Source: Pithys albifrons albifrons
Taxonomy: Eukaryota; Chordata; Aves; Passeriformes; Thamnophilidae
Assembly: GCF_047495875.1 (NCBI RefSeq)
Contig: NC_092486.1
Coordinates: forward strand, 3,904,195 to 3,968,194
DNA: 64,000 nucleotides
Direction: 5' to 3'
In this document: one piece after another, positions 20,086 to 31,795 of the stretch
How positions within the stretch are numbered: position 1 is the stretch's first letter
How the letters are laid out: each line of letters starts with the position of its first letter
Notes under the pieces: generated by a model
What the model saw: the letters and a program-made list of their open reading frames with translations, nothing else
What the model was told of the DNA's origin: nothing
Database searches by the model: none
Position numbers and translations under genes: made by a program

Positions 20086-23023
20086 TGCTGGCAGCGTTGG
20101 GCTCGCCCTGTTTTCCACGGAAATGCTCTTTAATGGCTGTTTAGCAGGGAGTGACAGCGGGATGAGAGGCGGGATCCTCCCGGGGCCCTCTGCAATCACA
20201 CTGTTGGTTTTCTCCTCAGATGACAGAGATCTTGATCTTCCAGTCTTTCAAGTGCTGTGTATTTTGGGACTGGCAGAGAGGCTTTTTTCCCTAAACTGTG
20301 GTGTCCTTGATAAATACACAAACAAATGCCTCAGAGCCAGGAAGAAAATACCAATGTGCACGCAAGAAATGTTAAATAAATCCAGCCTGGCTGGTTCCCA
20401 AGGGTTGGAACCCGAGTTCATGTTCAGTGGGATGAGCTCTGGGCACACCACAGCCATCCAAACATCCCCTCCTAACCTGGGCAGCTCCCCCGGGACCAGC
20501 ACAGCTTTCCCTTGGAATTCCCATGGAATTTATGGCCCTTCATCCCCACCCTGGGAGGTGCAAAGGGGTCTCAGAGAGCTCTGCCCTCATTTTTCAGGCT
20601 GGGAAGGGACCCCCAGGAAAAGGGGTTTGGCTCAGTTGAAATCCATGAGCAAAATTCCTCTGATTTCCTCCCTCATTGTTTGCATTAAATTTTCCATTAA
20701 TGTGATATCACGTCACCAAAGCAGAGGGGATTGTTAAAAAAAAAAAAAAAAGACATCACACCCTATTGCTCCCCAGGTCTGCCATCTGCAAGAATTTAAT
20801 TTCTTACTGTGTCCTAAAGGGGAAAAAAAAGGAGTTTGGAGAAGGAAGAAGGGAGAGGGAGAAGAAAAACCTCGCCCAGAAATGAATGAATTAAATACAA
20901 TCAAACTGAAGGGGCCACTGCAGTCAGGGAGGGTATTTGTGGGTCTGTAAAGCTCCTGGTGGTGCTGATGGGAAGGGGAGAAGAATCTCTCCATCATTTA
21001 TATTTTCTAACATGCTGAGACTTAGGACAAGCTATTAAGGAGCTGACATTTGGATGTGTATTTAAGCCCTGCTTAGATTAAAGCTTTTTATTTCCTCTGA
21101 CTCTCCTCCCCTCCACATTCCTGAACATTTGGCCCCACTTTAAGGGATTTATTCCTCCATCCCTCCATCCACATCCCCCTTTTCTCTCTTCCTCTACTTA
21201 CCATGAAGCTAATGGGGAATAAATGGAGAGCAAAATGAATATATTCCTGCTATAAATAATTGATGGACATCTCAGCTACTCTGGGATCCCACACAGGTTT
21301 CTGTGCATGTGGGCACAGAACACGCAGAGCTCTGGGAGCCAGAACAGAGAAAATCTGTGCTCCTCATCACAGGAGGCAGGAGGAAGGAGAATGTTCCTCC
21401 CTGGCTCATTCCAAGTGCAAAACTCGGGTCTTGGTGCCTTGGGATTGGGGTGTCCAGTTCCCAGCATTGTCCCATTAATGTCCCCAGCCCCATTAGTGCC
21501 ACTGTCCCTGCTCGGAGCAGCCCCAGCACGGCCACATTTCACGGAACTGCTGAGGATAATTAAACTTTGCAGTTAGGAGATAACACCAGAGATGTGCTTT
21601 TTCCTCTGAGCTTTGCACATCACAGCTGGAGGCATTAGATAAGGTGGAAATTGGCCTATTTTCCAGCCCCAAAGTAGCTTTGCTGTGAGAACACAAGGAA
21701 ATTTCAGATTTTTTCACCCCTTCCTTGAAATCAAAACTTAAGGGTTTGCATTACAGAAATCTCTGTGTTTGCAGCATCTTCTGGGGCTCACAGGATGATT
21801 TCTCCTGGTAGAAATGATGAGAAAGGCTGGAGATGACCCCAGATCTTCCCCCAGGATGGTGATGGCCAACACCACACCCCTCAGATGAGCAGATCTGACA
21901 GTACCAGGAGTTCCAGGGGGTCACCAGTCACCAGGAATTAGCTTTAAATTCCACATCTGTTGGCTCCCAAGCCCTGCCTGGGTGGGAATGAGTTTCCCTG
22001 GGCACAGGCAGAGCCAGGCTGGCAGATGGCACTGCCACCACAGTCCCCCCAGCGCCACTGTAACACTTTCTGACACACTTGGAGTGAAATTTATGACTTC
22101 AGAGGGTTGGTTTGTCAGGGAGCTCAGCAGGGCCAAGGGCAGCAGGAGCAGTGGGGTCTGCCAGGGAGATCATCCCCACGGGAAGCTGCTGGAGTTGGGA
22201 GCAGGAATGAGGGAACTGAGCATTGCACAGACCACAGGGGCACCCAGAGCAGTGAGACTCAGCATTAATCATCAGGCATTTGGGAAACTGTGGGAACCCT
22301 GTTAGCTTGTTACCAACCCAGGGCTTAATTAATTACAAGTCCATGTGCAGATCTATATATAGACACTCACATATGTGTTCTCTTCCTATAGACACACCCC
22401 CAAAATGCCCTCCCTGGAGACCCCAATTAAGTGCAGCCTCAGCTTCATCTCCTGACACTGAGTTTCTCTGTCAGATGTTGCACAGAGGTGGGGAAAAAAA
22501 GCCCCCAGATATCCCTTCACACTCAGACAAGCTGCACATTGACCTTCCCTCAGTGCCAGAGCCTTCTCCAAGCCCCTCTCCCAGCTCTGAGCCCTGGATT
22601 GCTGTTTGCTTGGAAAGATGTTTTCGTGAGAGAACAGAAAAAAACAAAACAAAACAAAAACCCCCAGCGCCCTCCATGCAGGATATTGGTTCCTTCCTCC
22701 TGACATTTATGAACTGTGTATTTCACATCTCTGGTGCCGTGTTCCATAAAATAACATCTGTCATCGCCGGCAGCCCTCGGAAAGTGCTCTCACCGGGTTC
22801 ACTCTGCAGATTTAGTGCTCTGGAAAGGGGCTTGCAGAGGCTGCTGGCACGAGCAGAGGGCACAGGGAGGGGGAGAGGGTTGGCACATCCCTGCCTGGCA
22901 GATCCTGCATGGACCTGCTTTGTTATTCCCCCTGAAATGTGTCCGTTCCTGTTTCATGCCAGTTTATTCCAGACCAGGGTATGAATCTGTGGGAGGTGAA
23001 GGGTGTTTGGGGCACAGGCTGCT
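20086..23023. other. single-copy non-coding block
   Basis: No gene recognised. An A16 run lies at 20736-20751, a short TATA repeat near 22352 ('ctatatatagac') and an AAAAC-rich run near 22636-22670. About 20990-21260 is AT-rich. Confidence 0.45.
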
Positions 23024-23405
23024 GAACTGCTGCCCCCCAAAACTGCTGCCCCCCAAATCTGCTGCCCTCCAAAACTGCTGCCCCCCAAAACTGCTGCCCC
23101 CCAAAACTGCTGCCCCCCAAATCTGCTGCCCCCAAATCTGCTGCCCCCCAAAACTGCTACCCCGAAACTGCTGCCCCCCAAATCTGCTGCCCCCAAAACT
23201 GCTGCCCCCAAATCTGCTGCCCCCAAATCTGCTGCCCCCCAAATCTGCTCCCTGCCAAATTTTCTGACCCCCAAAACTGCTGTCCCCCAAAACTGCTGCC
23301 CCCAAATCTGCTTCCCCCAAAACTGCTGCCCCAAATCTGCTGCCCCCAAATCTGCTGCCCCCCAAAACTGCTGCCCCCCAAATCTGCTGTCCCCCAAATC
23401 TGCAG
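23024..23405. repeat. ~17-bp C-rich minisatellite (CTGCTGCCCCCCAAAA)
   Basis: About 22 units of 'ctgctgccccccaaa' followed by 'act' or 'tct'. Unit length varies with the C-run (4-6) and A-run. Each unit has a C4-C6 tract, so the minus strand carries a regularly spaced series of G-tracts. Open frames (Pro/Lys/Leu/Cys and Gly/Gln/Phe/Trp) are repeat readings. Confidence 0.93.
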
Positions 23406-23849
23406 AGCCCATCCCACCCCACAACCATCACCCTCCACTCATCCCAACCCCACAAATGCACACGGGAAGGGAATAAAGCACAAATGTCCCCCCAGTGCTC
23501 TCTTTTCAGCCTCTCCTCCTCCCCATCCCACTAATTTTCTCTCCTCACTCATTCCAGCACTTTTTGTCAACTTTTTCCCTGTTTTATCTCATCCCCCTCT
23601 CTCCCTGCCCTCCTTCTGGTGTCTCACTCCCCTTCTCCCATCCAGAGCCATCTCCTGACACCTCGAGGTGTCACCATGACAACCTTCTCATGATGGTGCC
23701 AATCCAGAGAGCAAAATTTCCCTGTCCCTGCAGGTCCTTGTTCTCCCCTGGCATAAATTTCCTTGTCTTTCACCCAGGGAAGGTCTTGAAGGAGCTCAGG
23801 GGTTTATCCACAAAGAAACACAAAATATTCCAGGGGGGAAACCAGGATG
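23406..23849. other. single-copy non-coding sequence
   Basis: Pyrimidine-rich at 23500-23650 with no tandem repeat or gene recognised. Confidence 0.4.
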
Positions 23850-23897
23850 GGACCCACAGGGAGCCCCTTCCAACCCAAACCCTTCCATGATTCTCTG
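23850..23897 (+). mobile_element. CR1 3' tail remnant
   Basis: Only the final 'gagccccttccaacccaaac' plus 'ccttccatgattctctgg' is recognisable. Confidence 0.65.
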
Positions 23898-25061
23898 GTA
23901 AATATAATTAGTCTGTAAATGAGGACACCCATCTCTGGCATTCCCTCTCCTTTTCCATGACTGGCCTCTTGACCACCTACTGATTGGAATTCCTGCTTTT
24001 CAGATGTTCCCTGTGCTTTCCCTGGGCTGAATTCCATTTGCAGAGGAGACCAAGCAGGTCAGGCCATGCAGCTCCAGGTCCAAGCTCAGGGTGTCCCCAG
24101 CACCTTTACAAACGAGGCTGTTTTGTTGCAGCCACCCCAAAAATGCACAAAAGCTTTCAAAAAATAAAGAGGAAAGAAGGAGAAGCAGCAGGGAGGTGCT
24201 GGGGATGGAGCTGTGTCCATGGAATGGGCCACTCTGCTCCCTGTCCTGGAGAGATTTGGTGGCACCAGAGGTGGAAACATCCCAGGAGGACAAAGAGCAC
24301 CAGGCTCAGACCATCCTGACAAGAGCAGGTTAAAAATTCCTCCTTTTCCTGGCTGGATAGAGGGACTAAGGGGGAGAGCAGAGGGATTCCCCCCCAGAGC
24401 ATCCCAGCCCCACGTGCCTGGAGCAGAACTCCATCTCTGCACGGCTGTAAAACCAGGGCTGGGAGCTCCTTCGAGGCTTAATTAAGGGATGTTTGCAAAG
24501 TGCTCCCAAATCCTGAGGGGAAGGGAGGCCTTGCTATGGTGGCAAGGAATCTTCTCCAGAGTTTTATCCGCTTTAGCTGCTGCTCCTGCTGAATTCCTCC
24601 AGCTCATCCTTCGCTCCCAACCCCAACCCCAGTCGCTGAGAGGCTGCTGATGCCTCCAAAAAAGAAAATATCTAAACCCCAAACCCTCGACAGAAGCATT
24701 CTGTGCCAAGATAATTCTGCTTATGTAACACATTATCTGCCTTTCTTTCCTCCTGGATTTTATTACTAAGAGAGATATTTGCATGAAAACGGGACCTTTG
24801 TTGCTTAGGAAATCCTTCTGCTACCGCTGCTGGCCCCGGGGCAGTGACAGCCCCCGTGCTCTGCCCTCAGCCCCGGCTGTTTATCCACTCCCCTCTCTGC
24901 AGCCTCCCCTCGGGAAAAAGATCCCTGTTGGAAAGGGAAAAACAGGCAGGAGAAGCCCCTGCTGGGGCTGCCTTGGCTGGAAGTGGTGAAGGAAGGGAGT
25001 TCTCAAGGGCTTGGGCTCCACCTTCGGGATAAATATTTCATGGGGTTGTGTTCATGGTCGG
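23898..25061. other. single-copy non-coding block
   Basis: No gene or repeat recognised. It contains an octamer motif ATTTGCAT at 24777-24784. Confidence 0.4.
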
Positions 25062-26397
25062 TCATGTGATATCATTAATAAGGTTTCATGTGATATTATT
25101 AATTATGTTTCATGTAATATTATTCATTATGTTTCATGTAATACTAAGTTTCATGTAATATTATTAATTATGTTTCATGTAATATTATTCTTGTTTCATG
25201 GAATATTCATAATGTTTCATGTAATATTATTCTTAATCTTTCATGTAATATTATTTATAATGTTTCATGTAATATTAATATTGTTTCATGTAATATTATT
25301 CACGTTTCATGTAATATTATTAATAATGTTTCGTGTAATATTATTAATAATGTTTCATGTAATATTATTCATGTTTCATGTAATATTATTTATAATGTTT
25401 CATGTAATACTATTAATAATGTTTCATGTAATATTATTCATACTGTTTCATGTAATATTATTTATAATGTTTCATGCAATATTCATAATGCTTCATGTGA
25501 TATTATTCTTAATCTTTCATGTAAATTATTAATAATGTTTTGTGTAATATTTTTAATAATGTTTCATGTAATATTCATAATGTTTCATGTGATATTATTA
25601 ATAAGTTTCATGTAATATTATTCATATTGTTTCATGTATTATTATTAATATTTCATGTAATATTATTAATATTTCATGTAATATTATTAATATTTCATGT
25701 AATATTCATAAAGTTTCATGTAATATTATTAATATTCCATGTAATATTCATAAAGGTTCATGTAATATTATTCATCTTGTTTCATGTAATATTATTGATA
25801 TTTTTTCATGTAATATCGTTCATAATGTTTCATGTAATATTATTCATATTGTTTCGTGTAATATCATTCATAATGTTTCATGTAATATTCATAATATTTC
25901 ATGTAATATTATTCTTAATCTTTCATGTAAATTATTAATAATGTTTCGTGTAATATTATTAATAACGTTTCATGTAATATTATTAATAATGTTTCATGTG
26001 ATATTCATATTTTTTCGTGTAATATCATTCATATGTTTCATGTAATATTCATAATATTTCATGTAATATTATTCTTAATCTTTCATGTAATATTAATAAT
26101 GTTTCGCATAATATTATTCATAATCCTTCATGTAATATTATTAATAAGTTTCATATAATATTATTCATATTGTTTCATGCAATATTATTAATATTTCATG
26201 TAATATTATTAATAATATTTCATGTAATATTCATAAAGTTTCATGTAATATTATTAATATTGTTTCATGTAATATTATTAATATTTCATATAATATTCAT
26301 AAAGGTTCGTGTAATATTATTCATGTTGTTTCATGTAATATTATTGATATTTTTTCATGTAATATTCATAATGTTTCATGTAATATTATTCATGGCA
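25062..26397. repeat. 1.3-kb AT-rich satellite, ~24-bp unit
   Basis: About 55-60 imperfect copies of 'tgtttcatgtaatattatta' + 'ataa'. Unit lengths are mainly 24 or 21 bp because the internal ATT triplet count varies. The invariant core is TTTCATGTAATATT. Because length changes come in threes, the plus strand has long open frames with Phe-His-Val-Ile-Leu repeats (25011-25532, 25540-25938, part of 26170-26754), while the minus strand is closed. There is no start context or non-repeat domain, so these are artefacts. Confidence 0.97.
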
Positions 26398-27774
26398 ATG
26401 TTTCCTTTAATACATAATAAATACAGGTCAAGGATACAGAAGGTTTGGGATGTTGGGGGGACAGGAGATGCTTTGGGGGAGCACTCAGTAGGGTGGGTGG
26501 GTTTTCAGGAAGGCTCCAGCCTGAACACAGCCCAGGTTTTCCAAGGATTCTCGCCAAAAGTTGGGAATCTGGAGCCCCGGGGGTGTGAAAAAAGGTCTGG
26601 GATGCTCCAGGAGGCCACCAAGGACCTCGGTTTGTCTCTTCCAAGTGGGATTTGCTTCCTGCAGGAAACATCCGTGTTGGCCTTAACATGGAAATATGGA
26701 GGGGAAAGGCACAAAAACCCTTTCAAATGTAGCAAATCAAGGCTGAGATACTAAAGGAGATGTTTTTGTGTGCCCTCATTTCTTACACTTCACTCCCTCA
26801 CTCTGCCAAGCAAACCAGCCCAGGGTGTGGAGGAGAAGGGAGGAATTGGGTGCTGGGGAAGGAGGAGGAGCCCCGATGGGAGCAGAGCTGAGGGCTGGGA
26901 TGCTCCAACCAGCGGGAATCCTTCCCGACACTTCCCAGCTCTGCTGCTGCCTGTGTACAGATGTATAAATCATCCAGGTCAGGCAGAGGGATCTTGCCAG
27001 CCTGGGGCATTTCAGCAGAGATAAAAGAGCCCTGCAAACCCAGGGACATCAGCGAGCCCACCTTTGATGAAAAATTTACTGCAGAGCAGCTCCCACCGCC
27101 CTGTGCAGGCAGGGAGGCTCCAGCCCAGCCCCTGAGCCTCTCACCTGGCTCTGTTTGTCAGGGTTGGAGATGTATTTTTAATTGCTGGTGGTGTGATCAG
27201 GGCCTGGTTCTTCTTCTCTTCCCCCCACTGGGTCGGTGAGATGGAGAAACCTCAGAAAAAACACCCAATTTTGGGCTGTGCTGATCTGGAGTCCAAAGGG
27301 TTGGGGACTGGGGGCTCAGCCATTCACATCCCACCTCAGCTGCTCTACAAACGTCAGAGGAAGGTAATTAGTTTCTTTAATGGCTCAGACTTCCACAAAA
27401 AACCGGTGGGAGGGGGGAGGCCGTGTACAGATCAGCAGGTTGGGGAACTTTAATTGCTTTTTATTCATTTAAGCCCCGAGGACGTGATGACGTGCTCGGC
27501 TGTAAAACCACAGCCCTGAGCGGCTGGAGCCTGTTCTGCCTCTCCCAACACAAAGGTTATTTATTCCTTTAGCTGCTCTTTGGGAAGCCAAGAACCACAT
27601 CCTGCTGCTGGAGAAGGCAGAGATCCCGGGGAAAGCCAAGGGCTCCTCTGGGGGGGTTCAGCAGACTCCAAAACCCCCCAGTTCCAATCCACAAAACCAT
27701 CCCCTCCATCAGCATCCCCTGGGATTTGCCTGGCAGGTGCCAGGGAGGGTGAGGATGGAGCCAGGGTGAGTGAG
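26398..27774. other. single-copy non-coding block
   Basis: No gene or repeat recognised. Confidence 0.4.
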
Positions 27775-27957
27775 GAAGAAGTTAAGAGAGGCAGAGGAAG
27801 GAGGAGCCAGGGAGGATGAAGAAGGAGCCAGGGAGGATGAAGAAGGAGCCAGGGAGGCAGAGGAGGGAGCCAGGCAGGATAAAGATGGAGCCAGGCAGGA
27901 TAGAGAAGGAGCAAGGCAGGATGAGGAAGGAGCCAGGGAGGCAGAGGAAGGAGCAGT
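27775..27957. repeat. ~21-bp polypurine minisatellite
   Basis: About eight units around 'gaagaaggagccagggagga' plus t, with 'gaggcagaggaaggagcca' and 'gataaagatggagccaggc' variants. Almost all purines apart from an occasional CC or T. Its Glu/Gly/Ala/Arg open frame is a repeat reading. Confidence 0.88.
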
Positions 27958-28435
27958 GCCCCTTCCACCCCCATTTCCCAGCTGCACTTTCTTTCCTAAG
28001 CACCTCTGGGGTTTTATTTCTGCTACAAGTCCCCTCCTGTCTGTTGGGAAAAGATTCCTTCCAGTTCTCCTGCCCAGGATCCAGGGCTTTGTGATGCTTC
28101 CCAAGGCTGCTCCACACCCGCCCTCACACCCTGGATCAGCAGAGAAGCATCATTAGAGTAAACCAGGGATAAAAATACAACAATCTGATATCTGTGGGAG
28201 GGTGGGTTATTTTAGTTTTTCCTGCTTAGGAAGCACTTGAAAAGTCAGAGCTTGCAGAAGTCAGCAGAACCTCCCCAATCCTGCTCTCACCTCCCTGTAG
28301 CACAGGGAGGGTTTGGGGCCAGAGCTGAGGATGTTCATGGGGTCAGGTGGGCCCTGTCTGAACCCAGGACACAGAACCAAACCCAACTTGGAGGCACGAG
28401 GGATGCAAAGAGGAGTGTGTAGGAGCAGGAATCAG
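27958..28435. other. single-copy non-coding sequence
   Basis: No gene recognised between the polypurine minisatellite and the pentanucleotide tract. Confidence 0.4.
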
Positions 28436-28690
28436 CCTCTCCTCTCCTCTCCTCTCCTCTCCTCTCCTCTCCTCTCCTCTCCTCTCCTCTCCTCTCCTCT
28501 CCTCTCCTCTCCTCTCCTCTCCTCTCCTCTCCTCTCCTCTCCTCTCCTCTCCTCTCCTCTCCTCTCCTCTCCTCTCCTCTCCTCTCCTCTCCTCTCCTCT
28601 CCTCTCCTCTCCTCTCCTCTCCTCTCCTCTCCTCTCCTCTCCTCTCCTCTCCTCTCCTCTCCTCTCCTCTCCTCTCCTCTCCTCTCCTCT
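28436..28690. repeat. perfect (CCTCT)51 pentanucleotide microsatellite
   Basis: 255 bp of uninterrupted CCTCT, 51 copies, pure pyrimidine on plus and pure purine (AGAGG) on minus. The absence of any interruption implies recent expansion or ongoing instability. Such a long homopurine-homopyrimidine tract with mirror symmetry is a textbook candidate for intramolecular triplex (H-DNA). Confidence 0.99.
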
Positions 28691-29439
28691 CTCTTTCCCC
28701 CTCAAATCCCAATAAATGTGACCATGAAGATGTGAGACTTTTTATAACAATTACAAACTGTGATTTGCATTTGCTTTTCCTGCTGGTTGAGGAGACACAG
28801 GTCGTATTTCTGGCTTTTAATGGAAATCACAAAGGCTGGGAATTCGCTGTTACTTTTTATAGTGATGATGATGATTATTATTATCATTTAATGAAAGCTG
28901 AGATTCCCTCAGGAGAGCAGAACTCCAGGGCTTTGTGGAAGACACTCAGGGGGTTGTGAGGGTGGGGAACACCACGGGATCCACGTGTCAGAAACAGCAC
29001 ATCATGTCTGGGACCCACTGGGGCAGCACTGCCAGGGAGGGGGATTTTCCAAGGAATGGAGGTTTCCAGGGAAGGGCATTTGTCCTGGAGCCATCCCAGA
29101 GCCCCAGAGCTCTTCCTCCCTCCCTCCAGCACTCACGTCCATCTTTTTTATGCCTTTTGGGATGTTCCACTAATTGTGATGGATGCTCTCTTTGCACTTA
29201 CACAGAGAGGGAGATGATGAAGCCTTAATGGGAGGTAATATGTCTATTAAAGATTTAAAGTACCCCGAGCTCAGGGTGATTCCTCACTGCAATGGCAGCT
29301 CAGCTTATCGGCAGGGAGGGGGGAAGGGGAGCAGCTCCTGCTCAGGGGGAGCTGGGGAGGAGGGAGGGATGCAGAGGGATGAAGGCTCATGGCCCATCAG
29401 TGGAAACCTCATGATGTTTGCACTGAGCCTCAGGATTTT
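28691..29439. other. single-copy non-coding sequence
   Basis: Contains a short mixed GAT/ATT trinucleotide run at 28862-28890 and an octamer ATTTGCAT at 28763-28770. No gene seen. Confidence 0.45.
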
Positions 29440-29745
29440 TCCTGTTCCATGGAATGGGTTGGGGTGGGAGGGATCTGATAGATCATCCTGTTCCAAGGGC
29501 AGGGACACCTTCCACCAGCCCAGGTTGGTCCAAACCCATCCAGCTTGGCCTTGGACACTTCCTGGGATGGGCTTGAAAGCATCCTAAATCCAAAGGATTT
29601 CCCAGCAGGATCAGGGAGGTCTGCCCTCAGTGGGCTCCGGCCCAGCCACCATCTGTGCCCAGACCCATCACACTCCCAGATTAAACAGGATTTTGGAGGT
29701 GGCAGAGACACCAACCTCTCTCCCAGGCTGGCACACCCTGCCCAG
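29440..29745 (-). mobile_element. CR1-tailed repeat, minus strand (copy 1)
   Basis: 29440-29575 is a CR1 3' tail in reverse complement ('gggcagggacaccttccacc', 'ttggccttggacacttcc'). It continues into about 165 bp ('aaaggatttcccagcaggat', 'ggaggtggcagagacacc', 'ggctggcacaccctgcc') that matches 48366-48535 but none of the other CR1 copies here. The whole ~300 bp is therefore a repeat family of its own: a distinct CR1 subfamily, or a non-autonomous element using a CR1 tail. Confidence 0.7.
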
Positions 29746-30725
29746 CCTGGCACTGAGCAGTTCCAGGGACAAATAGTATAGATTATAAAATTATAGATTA
29801 GATAAAATATAAAATTAGAGATTGTCACCTTCAGTTTGAGGCGATTTTACCCAGCCCAGCTGCCTCACCTTCCCCTCCAGTAAAACAAGGCTGGTGCTCT
29901 CTCCCTTCCCACTATTCCTGCTGCCTGGAGGTGCTGTAGAACAGCTAATTAGGGCTAATTTCCCAACGCAGAGGGCTGGGAGCAGCTCTGGCTCCAGAGC
30001 CCTGTGGGATGAGCACAGGGTGTGTCTGTGTCAGAGGCACAGGGAAAAGTCTTCTCTTTGCAGCCAATAAATCCAGGAATTATTAAAGGGAGATTTACAT
30101 GGATGCATAACATGATATTTATCCTGTCACTTCTCCAGCTGTGCCTCTGTTCCTTTCATGTATATCAGGAAGTTTGCTCCAAAATGATCCAGTTTAAAGA
30201 CTTCTATTTAGGAACTACAAAAGAAAAAAAAAACCAGGTAAAGTGTCGCTGTTTTACCCTCTTCTTCCAAAAGCTTTTATGACAATGCTTTGAATTAAAA
30301 GAGAAGAAGAAAAAATCCCTCCAGGCTTCTAATAGTGCAGGTAAATCCCATGGAAACACACGGCTGATTTCTAAATGTTATTAAATTTAAAAGCTGATAT
30401 TGCAGGGAGCAGACTTGGCTCTTTGCACAGTGGTTTGGGAGCACAGAGCTGTCCCTTCGAGTTACCACGGCCCACACCCACAAACCCTTCCACAGAAGGG
30501 CTTTATTGCCATCCAAAGGGACCATTAGGGACCCACACTGGGTATGGGCTGCCCATCTCTGCAATTCCTCATTCCATGCCTCCTTCTGTTTGCCTGGAGG
30601 GTGTTTTCCATCCCTTTTTGGAGCCCCCAGCCCACTGTACCAGGCACGAGCCCACCCTGGTCTCTGCAAGCTGAGCTCTGTACAAAGACAATATTCACAG
30701 ACAGAACACAATATCTGGGAATTTG
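29746..30725. other. single-copy non-coding block
   Basis: An AT-rich patch lies at 29778-29822 immediately next to the CR1-tailed repeat. No gene recognised. Confidence 0.4.
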
Positions 30726-31090
30726 GTTGTCCAGCCTGGAGAAGAGAAGGCTCCAAGGAGACCTCAGAGCCCCTTCCAGGGCCTAAAGGGGCTCCAGGAG
30801 AGCTGGAGAGGGACTTGGGACAAAGGATGGAGTGACAGGACAAAGGATGGAGTGACAGGACAAAGGGAATGGCTTCCCACTGCCAGAGGGCAGGGATAGA
30901 TGGGATATTGGGAAAGAATTCTTCCCTGTGAGGGTGGACAGGCCCTGGCACAGGGTGCCCAGAAAAACTGTGGCTGCCCCATCCCTGGAAGTGTCCAAGG
31001 GCAGGTTGGAGCAACCTGGGCTAGTGGGAGGTGTCCCTGCCTGAGATGGGCTTGAAGTTTCCCTTCCAACCCAAACCATTCCAGGATTAT
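30726..31090 (+). mobile_element. CR1 LINE 3' fragment
   Basis: Starts 'ggttgtccagcctggagaag' and runs through 'agggcctaaaggggctccag', 'gatgggatattgggaaagaa', 'ggaagtgtccaagggcaggt' to a tail 'ttcccttccaacccaaacc'. A 20-bp internal duplication (the aggatggagtgacaggacaa unit, twice at about 30822-30861) is private to this copy. Same subfamily as 19663-20085. Confidence 0.93.
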
Positions 31091-31795
31091 CCAGGCACTC
31101 AGCCCAGCTCAGCCTGCCCTGCTTCCCTCCCCCCCCTCCCCCCGATTCCCTGGGCTGTGCAGCCCGGATTTTATTTCCAGCCCTTCCTTGCAGGTCGTGG
31201 GTTCATCCCCCAGGGCTGAGCTCTGCAGGAGGACAGTGTGGCTGGGGCTGCACAGCCCTGTCCCCTCGGCAGCATCTCCCTGTCCCTCCAATCCGAGCTG
31301 GCAGATGCACAGACGTGGCTGCACTAATTGGAGCCTCTCAGGGTTCAGGGGCTGCTTGAATTGCACTCGAGTGGCTCTGATGGGAGGCTGATGTTTGCCC
31401 TCTGCTCTGGTGCCCAGAGAGGACTGGAATGAGTGTCACAGGAGTCTGAGGGGCTGCAAATCCGCCCACGGCCTCTCAGGCTTTATGATCTGTGCTAAAT
31501 GTCCGTGACATTTATCCACTCCTCGCCTTTCAAGGCTCAAAAGAACATCAGCACCCACGGGCTGAGCTCCCTCAGCTCCCCCTGCCTTCAACCTCCTCTG
31601 CTGCCCCCAAACTGAGCTTAATGGGGAGCCTTTGGCACCAAGGACCTTTCTGGAAAGCTTGATGTGAAGAAAAGCTCCCTGTTCCCAGGGGATTGGAGCC
31701 AATTCCTCACCCTGCCTGCAATAAAGCAGCTCCCACGGACACAGCTGCTCATGGGGATGGGGCAGGTTGTGCCTTCAGCCAGTGCTGCTGAAAGA
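31091..31795. other. single-copy non-coding sequence
   Basis: C-rich at 31122-31145. No gene recognised. Confidence 0.4.

Noticed and set aside
19532..20737. 401-codon plus-strand open frame
   Set aside because: Its middle is a CR1 3' fragment (19663-20085), there is no recognisable domain, and single-exon coding of this kind is not expected here.
25011..25938. Phe-His-Val-Ile-Leu hydrophobic repeat proteins resembling membrane segments
   Set aside because: AT-rich satellite with 24/21-bp units; no signal outside the repeat and no conserved start.
28313..28735. Ser/Leu and Glu/Arg/Gly repeat proteins on both strands
   Set aside because: Pure (CCTCT)51; any frame lacks stops.
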